A stretch of 64,000 nucleotides of DNA from Megasphaera sp. (lineage in GTDB: Bacteria; Bacillota; Negativicutes; Veillonellales; Megasphaeraceae), in the NCBI GenBank assembly GCA_022486585.1, contig JAKVKI010000005.1, forward strand, positions 19,685-83,684. The letters are read 5' to 3'. Of this stretch, positions 17,162 through 27,092 are shown one piece after another. Below the pieces are notes generated by a model. That model ran no database searches, was not told the DNA's origin, and saw only the letters and a list, made by a program, of their open reading frames with translations. The translations under genes and the position numbers were made by a program. The first letter of the stretch is position 1; every line of letters begins with the position of its first letter.

Positions 17162-17634
17162 TACAATTCTTCTCCCTGCCGAACATAGCCCAATCGATGC
17201 AGGATGAATTCTTCTTCTTTGCGCATTTCCGCCTTATCTTCGTCTGTCATGTGATCATAGCCTAAGATGTGCAACATCCCATGAATAGTAAGATATGCCA
17301 GTTCACGTTCATACGAATGACCGAATTCATCCGCTTGTTCACGGACTTTTTCTAACGAAATGATGATATCTCCTAAGAGTGCTGTATCAGGACCATCATA
17401 TCCATCCTCTTCTCCTTCATTGAGCGCAAAGGACAAGACATCAGTCGGACGATCTATATGGCGATATTGGTTATTTAATTGATGAATGTATTCGTTATCA
17501 CACAAAAGGATGCTGATTTCAGCTGTCGGTCCCAAGCCGTAAACGAGGGCAGCTTCCTGACATACCCGTTCAATGACCTGTTCGTAGGTTGCATCTTGAA
17601 ATGACGGATCTTCATAGTTAATATTGATATTCAT
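17161..17634 (-). CDS. ybeY: Endoribonuclease YbeY
   Basis: A 157-residue metalloprotein with the signature HGMLHILGYDH, whose three histidines bind zinc. It acts in 16S rRNA 3' maturation and ribosome quality control. It lies between phoH and cdd in the conserved phoH-ybeY-cdd-era order, one base overlapping cdd. Confidence 0.97.
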   Translation of the reverse strand: MNININYEDPSFQDATYEQVIERVCQEAALVYGLGPTAEISILLCDNEYIHQLNNQYRHIDRPTDVLSFALNEGEEDGYDGPDTALLGDIIISLEKVREQADEFGHSYERELAYLTIHGMLHILGYDHMTDEDKAEMRKEEEFILHRLGYVRQGEEL

Positions 17635-17649
17635 GCGGATTTCCCCTTT

Positions 17650-18612
17650 CTACTGCTTTTTATAAAACGCTTCATAGGCCCGGATAATACGGCCTACCAT
17701 ATCATGACGTACTACATCTTCATCGGTGAACTGCACCATTCCTATACCACGGACGTTGCTCAAGACACGCTGTGCCTCCGTCAGGCCGGACAGCTTGCGA
17801 TCCGCTAAGTCGATTTGAGTGATATCGCCATTGACGACGACGCGGGAATGATTACCCATACGAGTCAGGAACATCTTCATCTGTTCCCGTGTCGTATTTT
17901 GCGCTTCATCGAGGATAATGAACGATTCTTCCAGCGTACGACCGCGCATATATGCCAACGGCGCCACTTCGATAATGTTGCGGCTCACCATTTTCTGGAA
18001 TTGGTCATAGCCGAACATATCCGCCAGGGCATCATAGAGAGGCCGTAAATAGGGATCGATTTTTTCCTGCAAATCGCCAGGAAGAAATCCCAGTTTTTCA
18101 CCAGCTTCCACAGCCGGACGCGTCAAGATGATTCGTTCCACTTCTCGATTTTTCAGATAAAAAGATGCCAGTGCTACTGCTAAATACGTCTTGCCCGTTC
18201 CAGCCGGACCAATACCAAACGTAACTAAATTCTTACGAATAGAATCGACGTATTGTTTCTGCCCTGCTGTCTTTGGTTTAATCAGCCGTCCTCTGGCAGA
18301 GATACTCACTGTATCCCCATAAATAGACTGCAATAATGCACCCTGTCCCTGGCGGATAAGCGACGCGGAATAACGCACGTGCTGCGTCGTCATATACGTA
18401 TTTTCACGATGCAAATACCGTAACATCTGAATAACTTCTTCCACTTGGGAAATGCCTGGTTCATCGCCAATGATAATGACTTCGTCACCACGGGCTACAA
18501 TTTGACACGCCGGGAATTCTTTTTGCAGTGTTTTCAGAAATTCATCTTTCATGCCCAAAACAGCCTTTGCTTCCGGCAAATCAGTAAACGTGAGTCGTCT
18601 TTCCATAGGCAA
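17650..18612 (-). CDS. phoH: PhoH family ATPase
   Basis: A 320-residue PhoH-like protein. An N-terminal KH-like part (residues 1-110) is followed by the ATPase domain with Walker A GPAGTGKTYLAVALA and Walker B IILDEAQN. The role is thought to be RNA-related, given constant linkage to ybeY. The start is probably TTG at 18612: AAAGGAGAG lies seven bases before it, whereas the ATG two codons later is spaced too far. Confidence 0.95.
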   Translation of the reverse strand: MPMERRLTFTDLPEAKAVLGMKDEFLKTLQKEFPACQIVARGDEVIIIGDEPGISQVEEVIQMLRYLHRENTYMTTQHVRYSASLIRQGQGALLQSIYGDTVSISARGRLIKPKTAGQKQYVDSIRKNLVTFGIGPAGTGKTYLAVALASFYLKNREVERIILTRPAVEAGEKLGFLPGDLQEKIDPYLRPLYDALADMFGYDQFQKMVSRNIIEVAPLAYMRGRTLEESFIILDEAQNTTREQMKMFLTRMGNHSRVVVNGDITQIDLADRKLSGLTEAQRVLSNVRGIGMVQFTDEDVVRHDMVGRIIRAYEAFYKKQ

Positions 18613-18627
18613 TCGTCGTCTCTCCTT

Positions 18628-19578
18628 TTAATCCATAAATTGCTGCACAGCTTTGCCATGCAGATAATCACACTTTTTACCTTGCCAGGTATTGCGCCGC
18701 AGGAATTCCGCGTCGATCATATCACGGATTTTCCACCAGCCCATGCCCCAGTTGGCAAACTCAGTCGCTTCCTTTGGCGCCCTGCCGATAAGTCGTTGAA
18801 AAACAATATCCGGCCGAATGTATTCAATAAACGTAACTGCCCGATCAACATAATCTTCTACCGTATCCAAGGTGATTTCCCCGTCATGGTACCACTGTGC
18901 CATGAGCGTGTTTTTTATAATATACAAGGCATGAAGTTTTACTTCCTGCGTCGGCAATGCTGAAATGACTTTAGCTGTTTCTATGACATCAGCCATCGTA
19001 TCCCACGGCAGATTAAGAATGACATGCGTACAATTACGGAACGGATATTTCTGTATCATCATCAAGGCATCGATATATTCAGCCAGGGTATGGCCGCGAT
19101 TGATCTTTTGCAGCGTTTTATAATTCACGGTCTGCAATCCGAATTCAACGAGAATATCGACACCATACGTTTCTTTGACTTCTGCCATAATATCCAAATA
19201 CGTCTCATTAATACAATCAGGCCGAGTGGCAATCGCAATGCCGACAATAGACGGCTGACAGGCTGCAATGAGATACTGCCGGAATTGTGCCGGCTTCAAA
19301 TATGTATTCGTGAAGTTTTGGAAATATGAAATGAATTTATTGGCCTTATACTTTGGCTGTATATGGGCAATATTAGCAGCAATCTGCTGTTCTATCGTGA
19401 CCGAAGCCGGCAGGTTCTCATACCCTGCACCAATAGAACCGCAGAACACACAGCCCCGTGTCCCTAAGGTACCGTCCCTGTTCGGACAGGTATCAGGGAT
19501 ACTGATAGGCAGTTTGTATACTTTTTCACCATACGTGTGTTTTAAATAAGTAGAATAGACTTGATAACGTTCGTTCAT
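18628..19578 (-). CDS. TIGR01212 family radical SAM protein (YhcC-like)
   Basis: A 316-residue radical SAM protein. The cysteine motif is in the N-terminal region (DTCPNRDGTLGTRGCVFCGS), followed by a TIM-barrel-like body with VEFGLQT and HVILNLPWDT. This matches the YhcC/YtqA family, whose substrate is unknown. It has AAGGAG before the ATG and follows the B12-binding radical SAM gene by 33 bases, so the two are probably co-transcribed. Confidence 0.9.
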   Translation of the reverse strand: MNERYQVYSTYLKHTYGEKVYKLPISIPDTCPNRDGTLGTRGCVFCGSIGAGYENLPASVTIEQQIAANIAHIQPKYKANKFISYFQNFTNTYLKPAQFRQYLIAACQPSIVGIAIATRPDCINETYLDIMAEVKETYGVDILVEFGLQTVNYKTLQKINRGHTLAEYIDALMMIQKYPFRNCTHVILNLPWDTMADVIETAKVISALPTQEVKLHALYIIKNTLMAQWYHDGEITLDTVEDYVDRAVTFIEYIRPDIVFQRLIGRAPKEATEFANWGMGWWKIRDMIDAEFLRRNTWQGKKCDYLHGKAVQQFMD

Positions 19579-19611
19579 AGTACTCCTTAGTAATAAACTG
19601 ATAGTATACGC

Positions 19612-21384
19612 TCAGATCGACTGCGATGTATTGACGTTCTCCCCATAGGCCGGAATGAATTGCCAGGTCACACCTGTCGTACCATTCTGTGCCAACAAAT
19701 AGGCCGCTCCCTTTGGAACCGCTGTATACTGGGCCAGCACTGCTTTTGTTTCTTCGTCTGTCGCCCAGATGCGATATCTTTTTTTCAGATCTCGCCAATT
19801 CGTAAAGACATACTGGGGAATATATTGTCTCATCCAGTGTTCGTCACGGAAGATAGCATCTGTTTCCTTGCGATCAGCTTCATGCCAGCCAAGGAAATCA
19901 GGTTTGAGGCGAAATGTAAAGAACGTCAGCATATCCAACGCCAGCAACTGTGCTGCAACATGCTGCTGCACAGCCGTCAGCTGCAATACCTGCTGTATAC
20001 AATCATATAGGAAGCGGCAAAGATTTTCATCAGAAATAGCGATTTCATCATACTGCAGCTCCATCCACCGCTTCGTAATGGTATCGTAAAGATGGAAATA
20101 ATCCGGCTCATACAAGCAGGCTAAATAATCGCATACATACATAAATTTCCCCGAATTATAGATTCGTTCAAAGACATCCTCAAAGACTTTTAAATAACGT
20201 ACCTTCTCATAAGGCAGCCACGTCGTTGCCAGTACTTCATACGGACCATACGGATCATACCGGTACTCCTCAGGATAGTCACGACGGATACCGGAGCCTT
20301 TGAGAAGCTTCAAAAATCCAATTTGCAATTTATGAGGATGCAGGGCATAAATATCATTAAAGGATTGTTGCAAATGCTCATATGTCTCGTATGGCAACCC
20401 GACGATAAGGTCCAAATGAAGATGAATCGTGCCATAGGCCAGCAGACGTTTCATAATATACGTAATACGGGGCCAGTCATTGTATCGGCGAATAGCCTTC
20501 AACGTCGGTCCATAGGTCGATTGAATACCCATTTCCAGCTGAATACGCCCTTTAGGCGCTTGCGCCAGCAGATCCAGGTCTTCGTCCCGCAAGACGCCTG
20601 GTTCGATTTCTAAATGAAAATTAATAGGCCGGTCCACCTGGAGCATGTATTCAATAAGCGGTCGATGATGGCGGGGATTGCAGTTAAAGGTCCGATCGAC
20701 AAACTTGACCTGATGGACACCTGCCTCAACGAATCGCTGTAATTCCTGAATGACCAGCGGTACTGACCGGAACCGCACATCATCACTCATGCCGGACAGG
20801 CAATACTGACAATGGAACGGACAGCCTCGTGAGCTTTCATAATACATGATTTTATGGGCAAGTTCGCTAAAATCCTGATTTTCATACGGGAATGGAAGCA
20901 TATCCAAATCAGGTACTTCCTGGAATGCTTCACTGCCCTGGATACTGCCATTCACACGACCTAAGACACCGGGAACCGTCGTGCCATTACCGCCCTGTTC
21001 CAAATCGCGCATAAAGGCCGGTACCATAATTTCCCCTTCGCCTTGAAAGACATAATCAATATATGGATGCTGCTCCAATACGTCCTGCGCCGTATACGAT
21101 ACTTCCGGACCACCGACTGCAATAATCGTATCGGGCATGACTTGCTTAAGGAGAGCAATAATACGACAGGTCATTTCAATATTCCAGATGTAACAAGAAA
21201 AGCCGATGACGCCTGCGTGGTACGAATATATATGCCGCAGTATGTCATAGGCATTTTGATTGATCGTATATTCAGCCGTCGCCATATCGTCTATGCCAGC
21301 ATGCCGGCAGGCTGTCGACAGACAGCGCAACGCAAGGGAGGACTGGATGAATTTGGCATTCAATGTTGTCAGCAATAGTTTCAT
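19612..21384 (-). CDS. B12-binding domain radical SAM protein with DUF4080
   Basis: A 590-residue protein with three parts: an N-terminal cobalamin-binding-like Rossmann domain (residues 1-130, with IGFSCYIWNIEMT and AVGGPEVSY), a radical SAM core with the cluster motif GCPFHCQYC (about 190), and a long C-terminal DUF4080 region. Such proteins catalyse methylation or other radical chemistry, but this subfamily has no known substrate. The ATG at 21384 is preferred to the upstream TTG of the ORF track, though its ribosome site (AAAGAG) is only fair. The Asp-x-His cobalamin motif was not seen, so B12 may not bind covalently in the base-off mode. Confidence 0.85.
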   Translation of the reverse strand: MKLLLTTLNAKFIQSSLALRCLSTACRHAGIDDMATAEYTINQNAYDILRHIYSYHAGVIGFSCYIWNIEMTCRIIALLKQVMPDTIIAVGGPEVSYTAQDVLEQHPYIDYVFQGEGEIMVPAFMRDLEQGGNGTTVPGVLGRVNGSIQGSEAFQEVPDLDMLPFPYENQDFSELAHKIMYYESSRGCPFHCQYCLSGMSDDVRFRSVPLVIQELQRFVEAGVHQVKFVDRTFNCNPRHHRPLIEYMLQVDRPINFHLEIEPGVLRDEDLDLLAQAPKGRIQLEMGIQSTYGPTLKAIRRYNDWPRITYIMKRLLAYGTIHLHLDLIVGLPYETYEHLQQSFNDIYALHPHKLQIGFLKLLKGSGIRRDYPEEYRYDPYGPYEVLATTWLPYEKVRYLKVFEDVFERIYNSGKFMYVCDYLACLYEPDYFHLYDTITKRWMELQYDEIAISDENLCRFLYDCIQQVLQLTAVQQHVAAQLLALDMLTFFTFRLKPDFLGWHEADRKETDAIFRDEHWMRQYIPQYVFTNWRDLKKRYRIWATDEETKAVLAQYTAVPKGAAYLLAQNGTTGVTWQFIPAYGENVNTSQSI

Positions 21385-21601
21385 GAATTTCTCTTTTCTA
21401 TCCAAAGATACTTTCTTTGTTATTATACTACATTGATTATCGTATTACCATATCTCCACCATAATTGTAAACGATGTATAAACTGGATAGTTACGCCATT
21501 TTATGATACTATATTAGCATAGTATGCAAACGTACTTTGCATCACTGCACAGACGTTGTCTGCAACGTCCAAAACCACGTATATTCAAGGGAGGCATATA
21601 T

Positions 21602-23515
21602 ATGCTGAAAATCGCTCTTGCTCAAATCAATGTTCTCGCCGGTGATCCGCGCCATAATGCGGCAACGATGAAAACTAATATAGCAAAAGCAAAAGATGCC
21701 GGTTGCGATATCATTATCTTTCCGGAACTCTCCATTCCGGGATATCTCATCGGTGATATTTGGGACCAGCCTGATTTTATTGACGAATGTGTTCGTTTCG
21801 GCGACGAAATCAAAACCCTGTCCCATGGCATCACTATCATCTTTGGCAACGTAGCCAAAGAAACAGACCGCCTGAATCTGGACGGCCGGACTCGGAAATA
21901 CAACGCCATGTTCATTGCCCAAAACGGTCAATGGGTATCGCCAGCCCGCAGCCCGTATTCTTTCTACATTAAAACACTGCTGCCAAATTATCGAGAATTC
22001 AACGATATACGCTACTTCACATCACTTATGGAAGTAGCCCAGGAACGGCATTCCTTCCCGGAAGATTTTCTGTCACCAATACAGCTTTCCTTTGATAACG
22101 GTCGCAAGATTTGTATTGGGCCGCTCATTTGTGAAGATAGCTGGGATGACAACTATCCCTTCAAACCGATGTCGTATTTAAGCGAGACCTACGATATCGA
22201 CTTGTTCATCAATATTTCCAGTTCTCCCTTCACCTTAGGCAAGACCCAGCGCCGTCATCGCCTTTTCGGACAGGCTATCAAAAAAATCAATCGGCCGGCC
22301 ATCTACGTCAACTGTACTGGCATCCAAAATAACGGCAAAAACATTTATACCTTCGACGGTTCTGGCAGTACCTATCAAAACGATGGCACACTGCATTACG
22401 AATGCCAGCCCTTCAGCGAAGAAATGGCTGTTGTCGATTTTGATGACACGACAGGAAAATTTATTTCCCCTGCGCATCAAAATCCCGTTCAGGATCAAAC
22501 TGCCGAAATGTATCACAGCCTTCATTATGGCCTGCGTTCCTTCATGGAAAGTATTGGCACTAACAAAGTTGTCCTCGGCGTATCTGGAGGCATCGATTCA
22601 GCAGTAAATGCAGCCCTCTATGCAACGGTCCTGTCACCAGAAAACATTCTTCTAGTCAACATGCCCAGTTGTTACAATTCCGTTCTGACAAAAAGCCTGG
22701 CAAAACAATTGGCTGATAATATCGGCTGCCTGTATACGGTTATTCCCGTTCAGGACAGCTTGGAACTGACCCGCCATCAATTCGATACTGCCGCTCTTTC
22801 TCAGCAAGATGCCGCAGCAGGGCACTTACAACTCACGAGCTTCATTGAAGAAAATATTCAGGCTCGTGACCGTTCCAGTCGCATTCTGGCAGCAGCCGCT
22901 GCGTCCTTCGGCGGCGTGTTCACGTGCAACGCCAACAAAGCCGAATCGACAGTAGGCTATGCTACGCTGTATGGTGACAGCGCCGGCTTCCTGGCAGCGA
23001 CTGGTGACTTGTGGAAGCACCAAGTCTATGACCTGGCCCGCTATTTGAATGAAAAGATTTTCCATCGTGAAGTCGTTCCCCAAGGCTCGATCGACGTCGT
23101 CCCCAGTGCCGAATTATCGTCTGCCCAGGACATTACCAAAGGCCAGGGAGACCCTCTCATTTACCCGTACCACGATTACCTGTTCGCCTCTTTCGTCGAA
23201 CGGTGGCAGCGGGCCACACCTGAATCCATTTTAGAATGGTACCTTGATGGCACACTGGAAAAACATATTGGCTGTGCTGTTGACGTCCACCAGCTTTTCC
23301 CCAAAGCAGCAGACTTCATTGCTGACCTGGAACGGTGGTGGCGCCTCATTGCTGGATTTGCCGTAGCCAAACGCATTCAGAGCCCGCCTATCCTCTCTAT
23401 TAGCCGCCGTTCCTTTGGTAACGATTTGCGTGAAGCACAGCTTAAGCCTTACTTCACGACACGCTATGAAGAATTGAAGAAAAAAGCGCTGGAACAAGAT
23501 ACACTATGTAAATAA
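21602..23515 (+). CDS. nadE: Glutamine-dependent NAD+ synthetase
   Basis: A 637-residue two-domain enzyme. The N-terminal nitrilase-type glutaminase has the Glu-Lys-Cys triad in FPELSIPGY, FYIKTLLPNYREF and GPLICEDSW. The C-terminal ATP-pyrophosphatase domain has LGVSGGIDSAVNAAL. It amidates nicotinic acid adenine dinucleotide to NAD+ using ammonia from glutamine. The ATG at 21602 follows GGGAGG; the longer ORF in the track lacks this support. It stands alone, with its own terminator. Confidence 0.97.
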   Translation: MLKIALAQINVLAGDPRHNAATMKTNIAKAKDAGCDIIIFPELSIPGYLIGDIWDQPDFIDECVRFGDEIKTLSHGITIIFGNVAKETDRLNLDGRTRKYNAMFIAQNGQWVSPARSPYSFYIKTLLPNYREFNDIRYFTSLMEVAQERHSFPEDFLSPIQLSFDNGRKICIGPLICEDSWDDNYPFKPMSYLSETYDIDLFINISSSPFTLGKTQRRHRLFGQAIKKINRPAIYVNCTGIQNNGKNIYTFDGSGSTYQNDGTLHYECQPFSEEMAVVDFDDTTGKFISPAHQNPVQDQTAEMYHSLHYGLRSFMESIGTNKVVLGVSGGIDSAVNAALYATVLSPENILLVNMPSCYNSVLTKSLAKQLADNIGCLYTVIPVQDSLELTRHQFDTAALSQQDAAAGHLQLTSFIEENIQARDRSSRILAAAAASFGGVFTCNANKAESTVGYATLYGDSAGFLAATGDLWKHQVYDLARYLNEKIFHREVVPQGSIDVVPSAELSSAQDITKGQGDPLIYPYHDYLFASFVERWQRATPESILEWYLDGTLEKHIGCAVDVHQLFPKAADFIADLERWWRLIAGFAVAKRIQSPPILSISRRSFGNDLREAQLKPYFTTRYEELKKKALEQDTLCK

Positions 23516-23547
23516 TCACCCTGCTTAGAATACAGGTACTATGCTTA

Positions 23548-23583
23548 ATACCGCTGCAACAGATTGATCTGTTGCAGCGGTAT
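23548..23583 (+). terminator. Terminator of nadE
   Basis: A 17-bp palindrome (ATACCGCTGCAACAGAT and complement) with a two-base centre is followed by GTTTTAT. It lies 32 bases after the nadE stop. Confidence 0.8.
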
Positions 23584-23619
23584 GTTTTATCTCTGTCGTA
23601 TTATATTATGTTTTCATGA

Positions 23620-23654
23620 AAAAAAGCAGCTTTTTAGACGAAAGCTGCTTTTTT
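23620..23654 (-). terminator. Terminator of the aldo/keto reductase gene
   Basis: AAAAAAGCAGCTTT with its complement and a seven-base loop; T runs on both strands. It lies about 50 bases after the minus-strand gene and may also back up nadE termination. Confidence 0.85.
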
Positions 23655-23703
23655 ACGGTGTATTATTATTGTATAGGGTTAGGGTTAAACACAAGCACTA
23701 GCC

Positions 23704-24678
23704 TCACTCTTCTGGAAGAGCTCCGACGATTTTATGACGGGCATACGGTTCCTCCAAAAACGTAACATCTTCATTTGTCAGAGACAACTCAACAGCTGCC
23801 ACAGCATCATCGAAGTGAGGCATACTGGTAGCGCCAACGATTGGTGCTGTAACACCCTTCTTGAACTGCCATGCCAAGGCGACTTGCGACATAGATACGC
23901 CATAGGCTTGGGCTACTTCATGGACACGATTGATGATTTGCAAGTCATTATCCATTGCCTGATCATATTTTTTCTGGATTGTCTTATCAGTCTGACTGCG
24001 TTTCGATTGTGTCGTCCAGCCCATATGAGACAAATGGCCGCCTGCCAAGGGACTGTACGGGATCAGCGACACCCCATATTGCTTACAAATCGGGATAAGT
24101 TCCCGTTCGTCTTCTCGATAAAGGAGGTTGTAATGATTTTGCATCGTAGAAAAACGTGTCCAGCCATTTTTTTCTGCAACGATCTGCATATTATGGAACT
24201 GATAGCCATACATAGCAGACGCACCAATAGCACGAACTTTACCGGTCCGGACTAGGTCATCCAAGGCTTCCATCGTTTCTTCTATCGGCGTATCATAGTC
24301 GAAACGGTGTATCTGATATATATCCAAATACTCTGTACCGAGACGTTGCAGCGTACCGTCTATTTCTGTATGGATGGCTTCTTTCTTCAATTTTCCTTCA
24401 TTAAAATATACTTTAGACGCTAGTACTACGTTCTCCCGTTTAATACCAAGCTGTTTTAGCGCCTTGCCAATATAGGCTTCACTCGTACCATGGGAATATA
24501 CATTCGCTGTATCGATGAAATTAACGCCTAATTCCATCGCGTGAGCAATCATAGCCGTCGTATGTTCCTGATCGAGTGTCCACAAATGGAAATCTTCAGC
24601 AGGCTGACCAAATGACATGCCGCCCACACAAATCCGTGACACTGTAATACCTGTATTTCCTAATTCCGCATATTTCAT
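23704..24678 (-). CDS. Aldo/keto reductase
   Basis: A 324-residue NADPH-dependent reductase of the AKR TIM-barrel superfamily. It starts MKYAELGNTGITVSRICVGGMSFG. The catalytic tetrad is visible as Asp and Tyr in FIDTANVYSHG, Lys in LASKVYF and His in YQIHRFD. It resembles the YajO/1-deoxyxylulose-forming branch, but the substrate is not determined. AGGAGGG lies eight bases before the ATG. It is a single-gene unit. Confidence 0.93.
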   Translation of the reverse strand: MKYAELGNTGITVSRICVGGMSFGQPAEDFHLWTLDQEHTTAMIAHAMELGVNFIDTANVYSHGTSEAYIGKALKQLGIKRENVVLASKVYFNEGKLKKEAIHTEIDGTLQRLGTEYLDIYQIHRFDYDTPIEETMEALDDLVRTGKVRAIGASAMYGYQFHNMQIVAEKNGWTRFSTMQNHYNLLYREDERELIPICKQYGVSLIPYSPLAGGHLSHMGWTTQSKRSQTDKTIQKKYDQAMDNDLQIINRVHEVAQAYGVSMSQVALAWQFKKGVTAPIVGATSMPHFDDAVAAVELSLTNEDVTFLEEPYARHKIVGALPEE

Positions 24679-24775
24679 ACCTGATACCCTCCTCGAAATG
24701 ATCTGGTCTATATATTTAATTTCTACATCGTATCAAGTATATACGCTGAAGTGAACTTCAAGTCAAGGGCTGCCA

Positions 24776-25777
24776 TTATTTATTAGTGATCTTACAAATA
24801 TTTTTCAATTCGATAGATATAGTCCCATCCGGATTATTGATGATTTGAATATAATCTGTATTTTCGATATATTCTGATGGAAATGTGATTTCTATGCCCG
24901 TATCTGTTTTGATTTTATGGCTTTTACCTGTTTTGCGAGCATATTCTTTTTCAATAGCTACATCTGCTGGCATATGTGCTTCCTGGACTTGTGCTTCAAA
25001 TTCTTCCTGCATCTGTGGTGAATCAGCAAACACTCCGGCACCTAACTCCTGTGGCGAAAAAGAATCGGCTGTTTCCGCATTCTCTACAAGATAATTTTTT
25101 GTTTTAGATAAGGCCTCTACAGCATTCGAGCCATGTTCTTCGGCTACTTTCGCCGCAATCTTGGTAACTATCTTCACTGCCTCTTTACTGGAAATGACTG
25201 CCGTACATTGCAGCAATTTGTCTGGCAGAATATAGACCTCTTGACCATCCATTTGTCGTTTCTTATCGACAAAACGAACAGAAAAATCTGCACAGTTAAT
25301 GAGGGCATAGGCTTCTGCCTTCTGCACAGCACCAGGCAAAATCGCCTGATGCTGAATAAGTTTATTATAAACTTCGCCATTATCATCGAGAATCTGATGC
25401 GTATAGGCCGTCTTATTGTCCAACATGAGCAGCCCCATGAACCGCACATCTTCATCATTCTGAAAATCTACGACGAGCAGATCCACTGATTCCGGAACAT
25501 CACAGTGATTGAGAATATCAAAGAGACTGCGCGCTGCTGATGCCGCAAATTCATCAAAGTCCAGCGCTCCCTCAGCTACACGCTGTACCATCGGCTGAAA
25601 CTGGCTCGTCGCATAGAACGCACCGGTCTGCTGACTGGCATCGTGAAGAATTTTGTTGATGCGTTTATCCACATATTCATATACAATATCACTAGAAAAA
25701 TCCAGTTCTTTCTGTGATAAAATACAAACATTGGTATTGAAATCTAAAATATGAAGTATCGCTTTATTAATTAACAT
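24776..25777 (-). CDS. Nucleoid-associated protein (NdpA/YejK family)
   Basis: A 333-residue protein that matches the 37-kDa nucleoid-associated family in N-terminal pattern (INKAILHILDFNT), in the central LLVVDFQND and in FMGLLMLDNKTAYTH. E. coli YejK binds the nucleoid; its function is not well defined. AAAGGAG precedes the ATG. It is followed by a 97-base gap before the reductase gene. Recognition is by overall pattern rather than a catalytic motif. Confidence 0.78.
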   Translation of the reverse strand: MLINKAILHILDFNTNVCILSQKELDFSSDIVYEYVDKRINKILHDASQQTGAFYATSQFQPMVQRVAEGALDFDEFAASAARSLFDILNHCDVPESVDLLVVDFQNDEDVRFMGLLMLDNKTAYTHQILDDNGEVYNKLIQHQAILPGAVQKAEAYALINCADFSVRFVDKKRQMDGQEVYILPDKLLQCTAVISSKEAVKIVTKIAAKVAEEHGSNAVEALSKTKNYLVENAETADSFSPQELGAGVFADSPQMQEEFEAQVQEAHMPADVAIEKEYARKTGKSHKIKTDTGIEITFPSEYIENTDYIQIINNPDGTISIELKNICKITNK

Positions 25778-25841
25778 AAAAATCTCCTTTGAATACAGCC
25801 TTGTCGTCGCCTGATCTATTGGTACCGGTCCTTATGACAAC

Positions 25842-27092
25842 TTACATCGACCGGGTCAGTTCAAATACAGAAACTTCCCGGGAACACCCTATACGAAAAG
25901 GCAGCCAGTGCCCTGTCCCTCTATTGACGTAACCGTAACAGCCCGGTCTGCCATACAATCCTCGTAAATATTTAAAGCCTATGGCCTGAACCAATGGTCC
26001 AATAGGCGCAACTTGTGCCCCATGGGTATGACCACACAAAGTCAACGGTATACCTCGTTCAAAAGCTTCATCAATAAAATCGGGGTGATGCGCCAGCATG
26101 ACTACAAAGGCATCTGCCGGAATATCCGCTAGTGCCGTCTTTACATAGTCCTCCCGTTCCATCGTAAACGCAGCTTCACCTTTAGCAAAACTATAATCAG
26201 CCCCGGCAATATAAAAGGGCCTGTCATCGGTACCCTGCCGTCCTGTCAGCCCTTCTCCACGGCCAGGGCTGGCCATGATATGGCTATTTCGCAAGATCCG
26301 TACAGGCGTATGCGCTAACATAGCCGTTATGGCACTAAAGCTGCGATAATACTCATGATTCCCATAACAAAAGTCAATACCGTCTGGGAATCGAGCAGCA
26401 TTCTTCACCAAAACGTCCTGAAAATCCGGCAACAGGGACAATTCATCAATAAGGTCCCCTGTCAGCTCCAAGCGATGGACACCTTGGTCAGCTAAGGCAT
26501 CCATCGCTTCTTGAAGACGCTGGGGACTAAAAAATAATCCCATATGGACATCGGAAATCTGACCAATTTTATACCCTTCCAAATAATCGGGCAACGAAGG
26601 GAACCGTAATCGATGTACCGTCGTCGCCAGATCTCGTTCACCTAAAAAGGTACCGGCCATCCCCGTACCGAAGGTCAGGACTGGAATCACTGCAACAGCA
26701 CGTTTACAAAACGTTCTCCGTGACATGACAACTTCTCCCGCTTCCTTCGTTTCGTTTTTCCTTCGCTGACGGAATTTCCCAGCCAGCTGATATACTCCAT
26801 AACCGACAAGGAGCACCAACAGAATCGGCAGGACCAAGAAAAACATAAACAGCCACCCTAACGAAGCCATAGAACTATACAGCCAAAACCGTGCTGCCGC
26901 GGTGTTCATGAAGTCGGGGAACACCTGTCCATAATACGCTAAACAAGCAACGGCTCCCAACGTACCGGCCATGCCGGCTGCAAAGATGATCCGTTTATGC
27001 CGGGACCGACTTAAAAAACTCCACAATACGATTGTCAGCGCCGCAATAATCGACATGATGATCATGAAATTGATAAAAAAGGGACCCTTCAT
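25842..27092 (-). CDS. Membrane-anchored metallophosphoesterase (YkuE/YaeI type)
   Basis: A 416-residue protein. Residues 1-105 hold three or four hydrophobic helices. A basic stretch (FRQRRKNE) and then SRRTFCKRA (124-132) followed by a hydrophobic segment resemble a twin-arginine signal placed internally. The phosphoesterase domain has all metal motifs: QISDVHMG (about 178), LTGDLIDE, YGNHEYY, LAHHPDF and LCGHTHG. YkuE-like enzymes are exported phosphodiesterases of the cell wall or lipids, so catalysis outside the cytoplasm is likely here. It abuts mutY with no gap. Confidence 0.9.
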   Translation of the reverse strand: MKGPFFINFMIIMSIIAALTIVLWSFLSRSRHKRIIFAAGMAGTLGAVACLAYYGQVFPDFMNTAAARFWLYSSMASLGWLFMFFLVLPILLVLLVGYGVYQLAGKFRQRRKNETKEAGEVVMSRRTFCKRAVAVIPVLTFGTGMAGTFLGERDLATTVHRLRFPSLPDYLEGYKIGQISDVHMGLFFSPQRLQEAMDALADQGVHRLELTGDLIDELSLLPDFQDVLVKNAARFPDGIDFCYGNHEYYRSFSAITAMLAHTPVRILRNSHIMASPGRGEGLTGRQGTDDRPFYIAGADYSFAKGEAAFTMEREDYVKTALADIPADAFVVMLAHHPDFIDEAFERGIPLTLCGHTHGAQVAPIGPLVQAIGFKYLRGLYGRPGCYGYVNRGTGHWLPFRIGCSREVSVFELTRSM

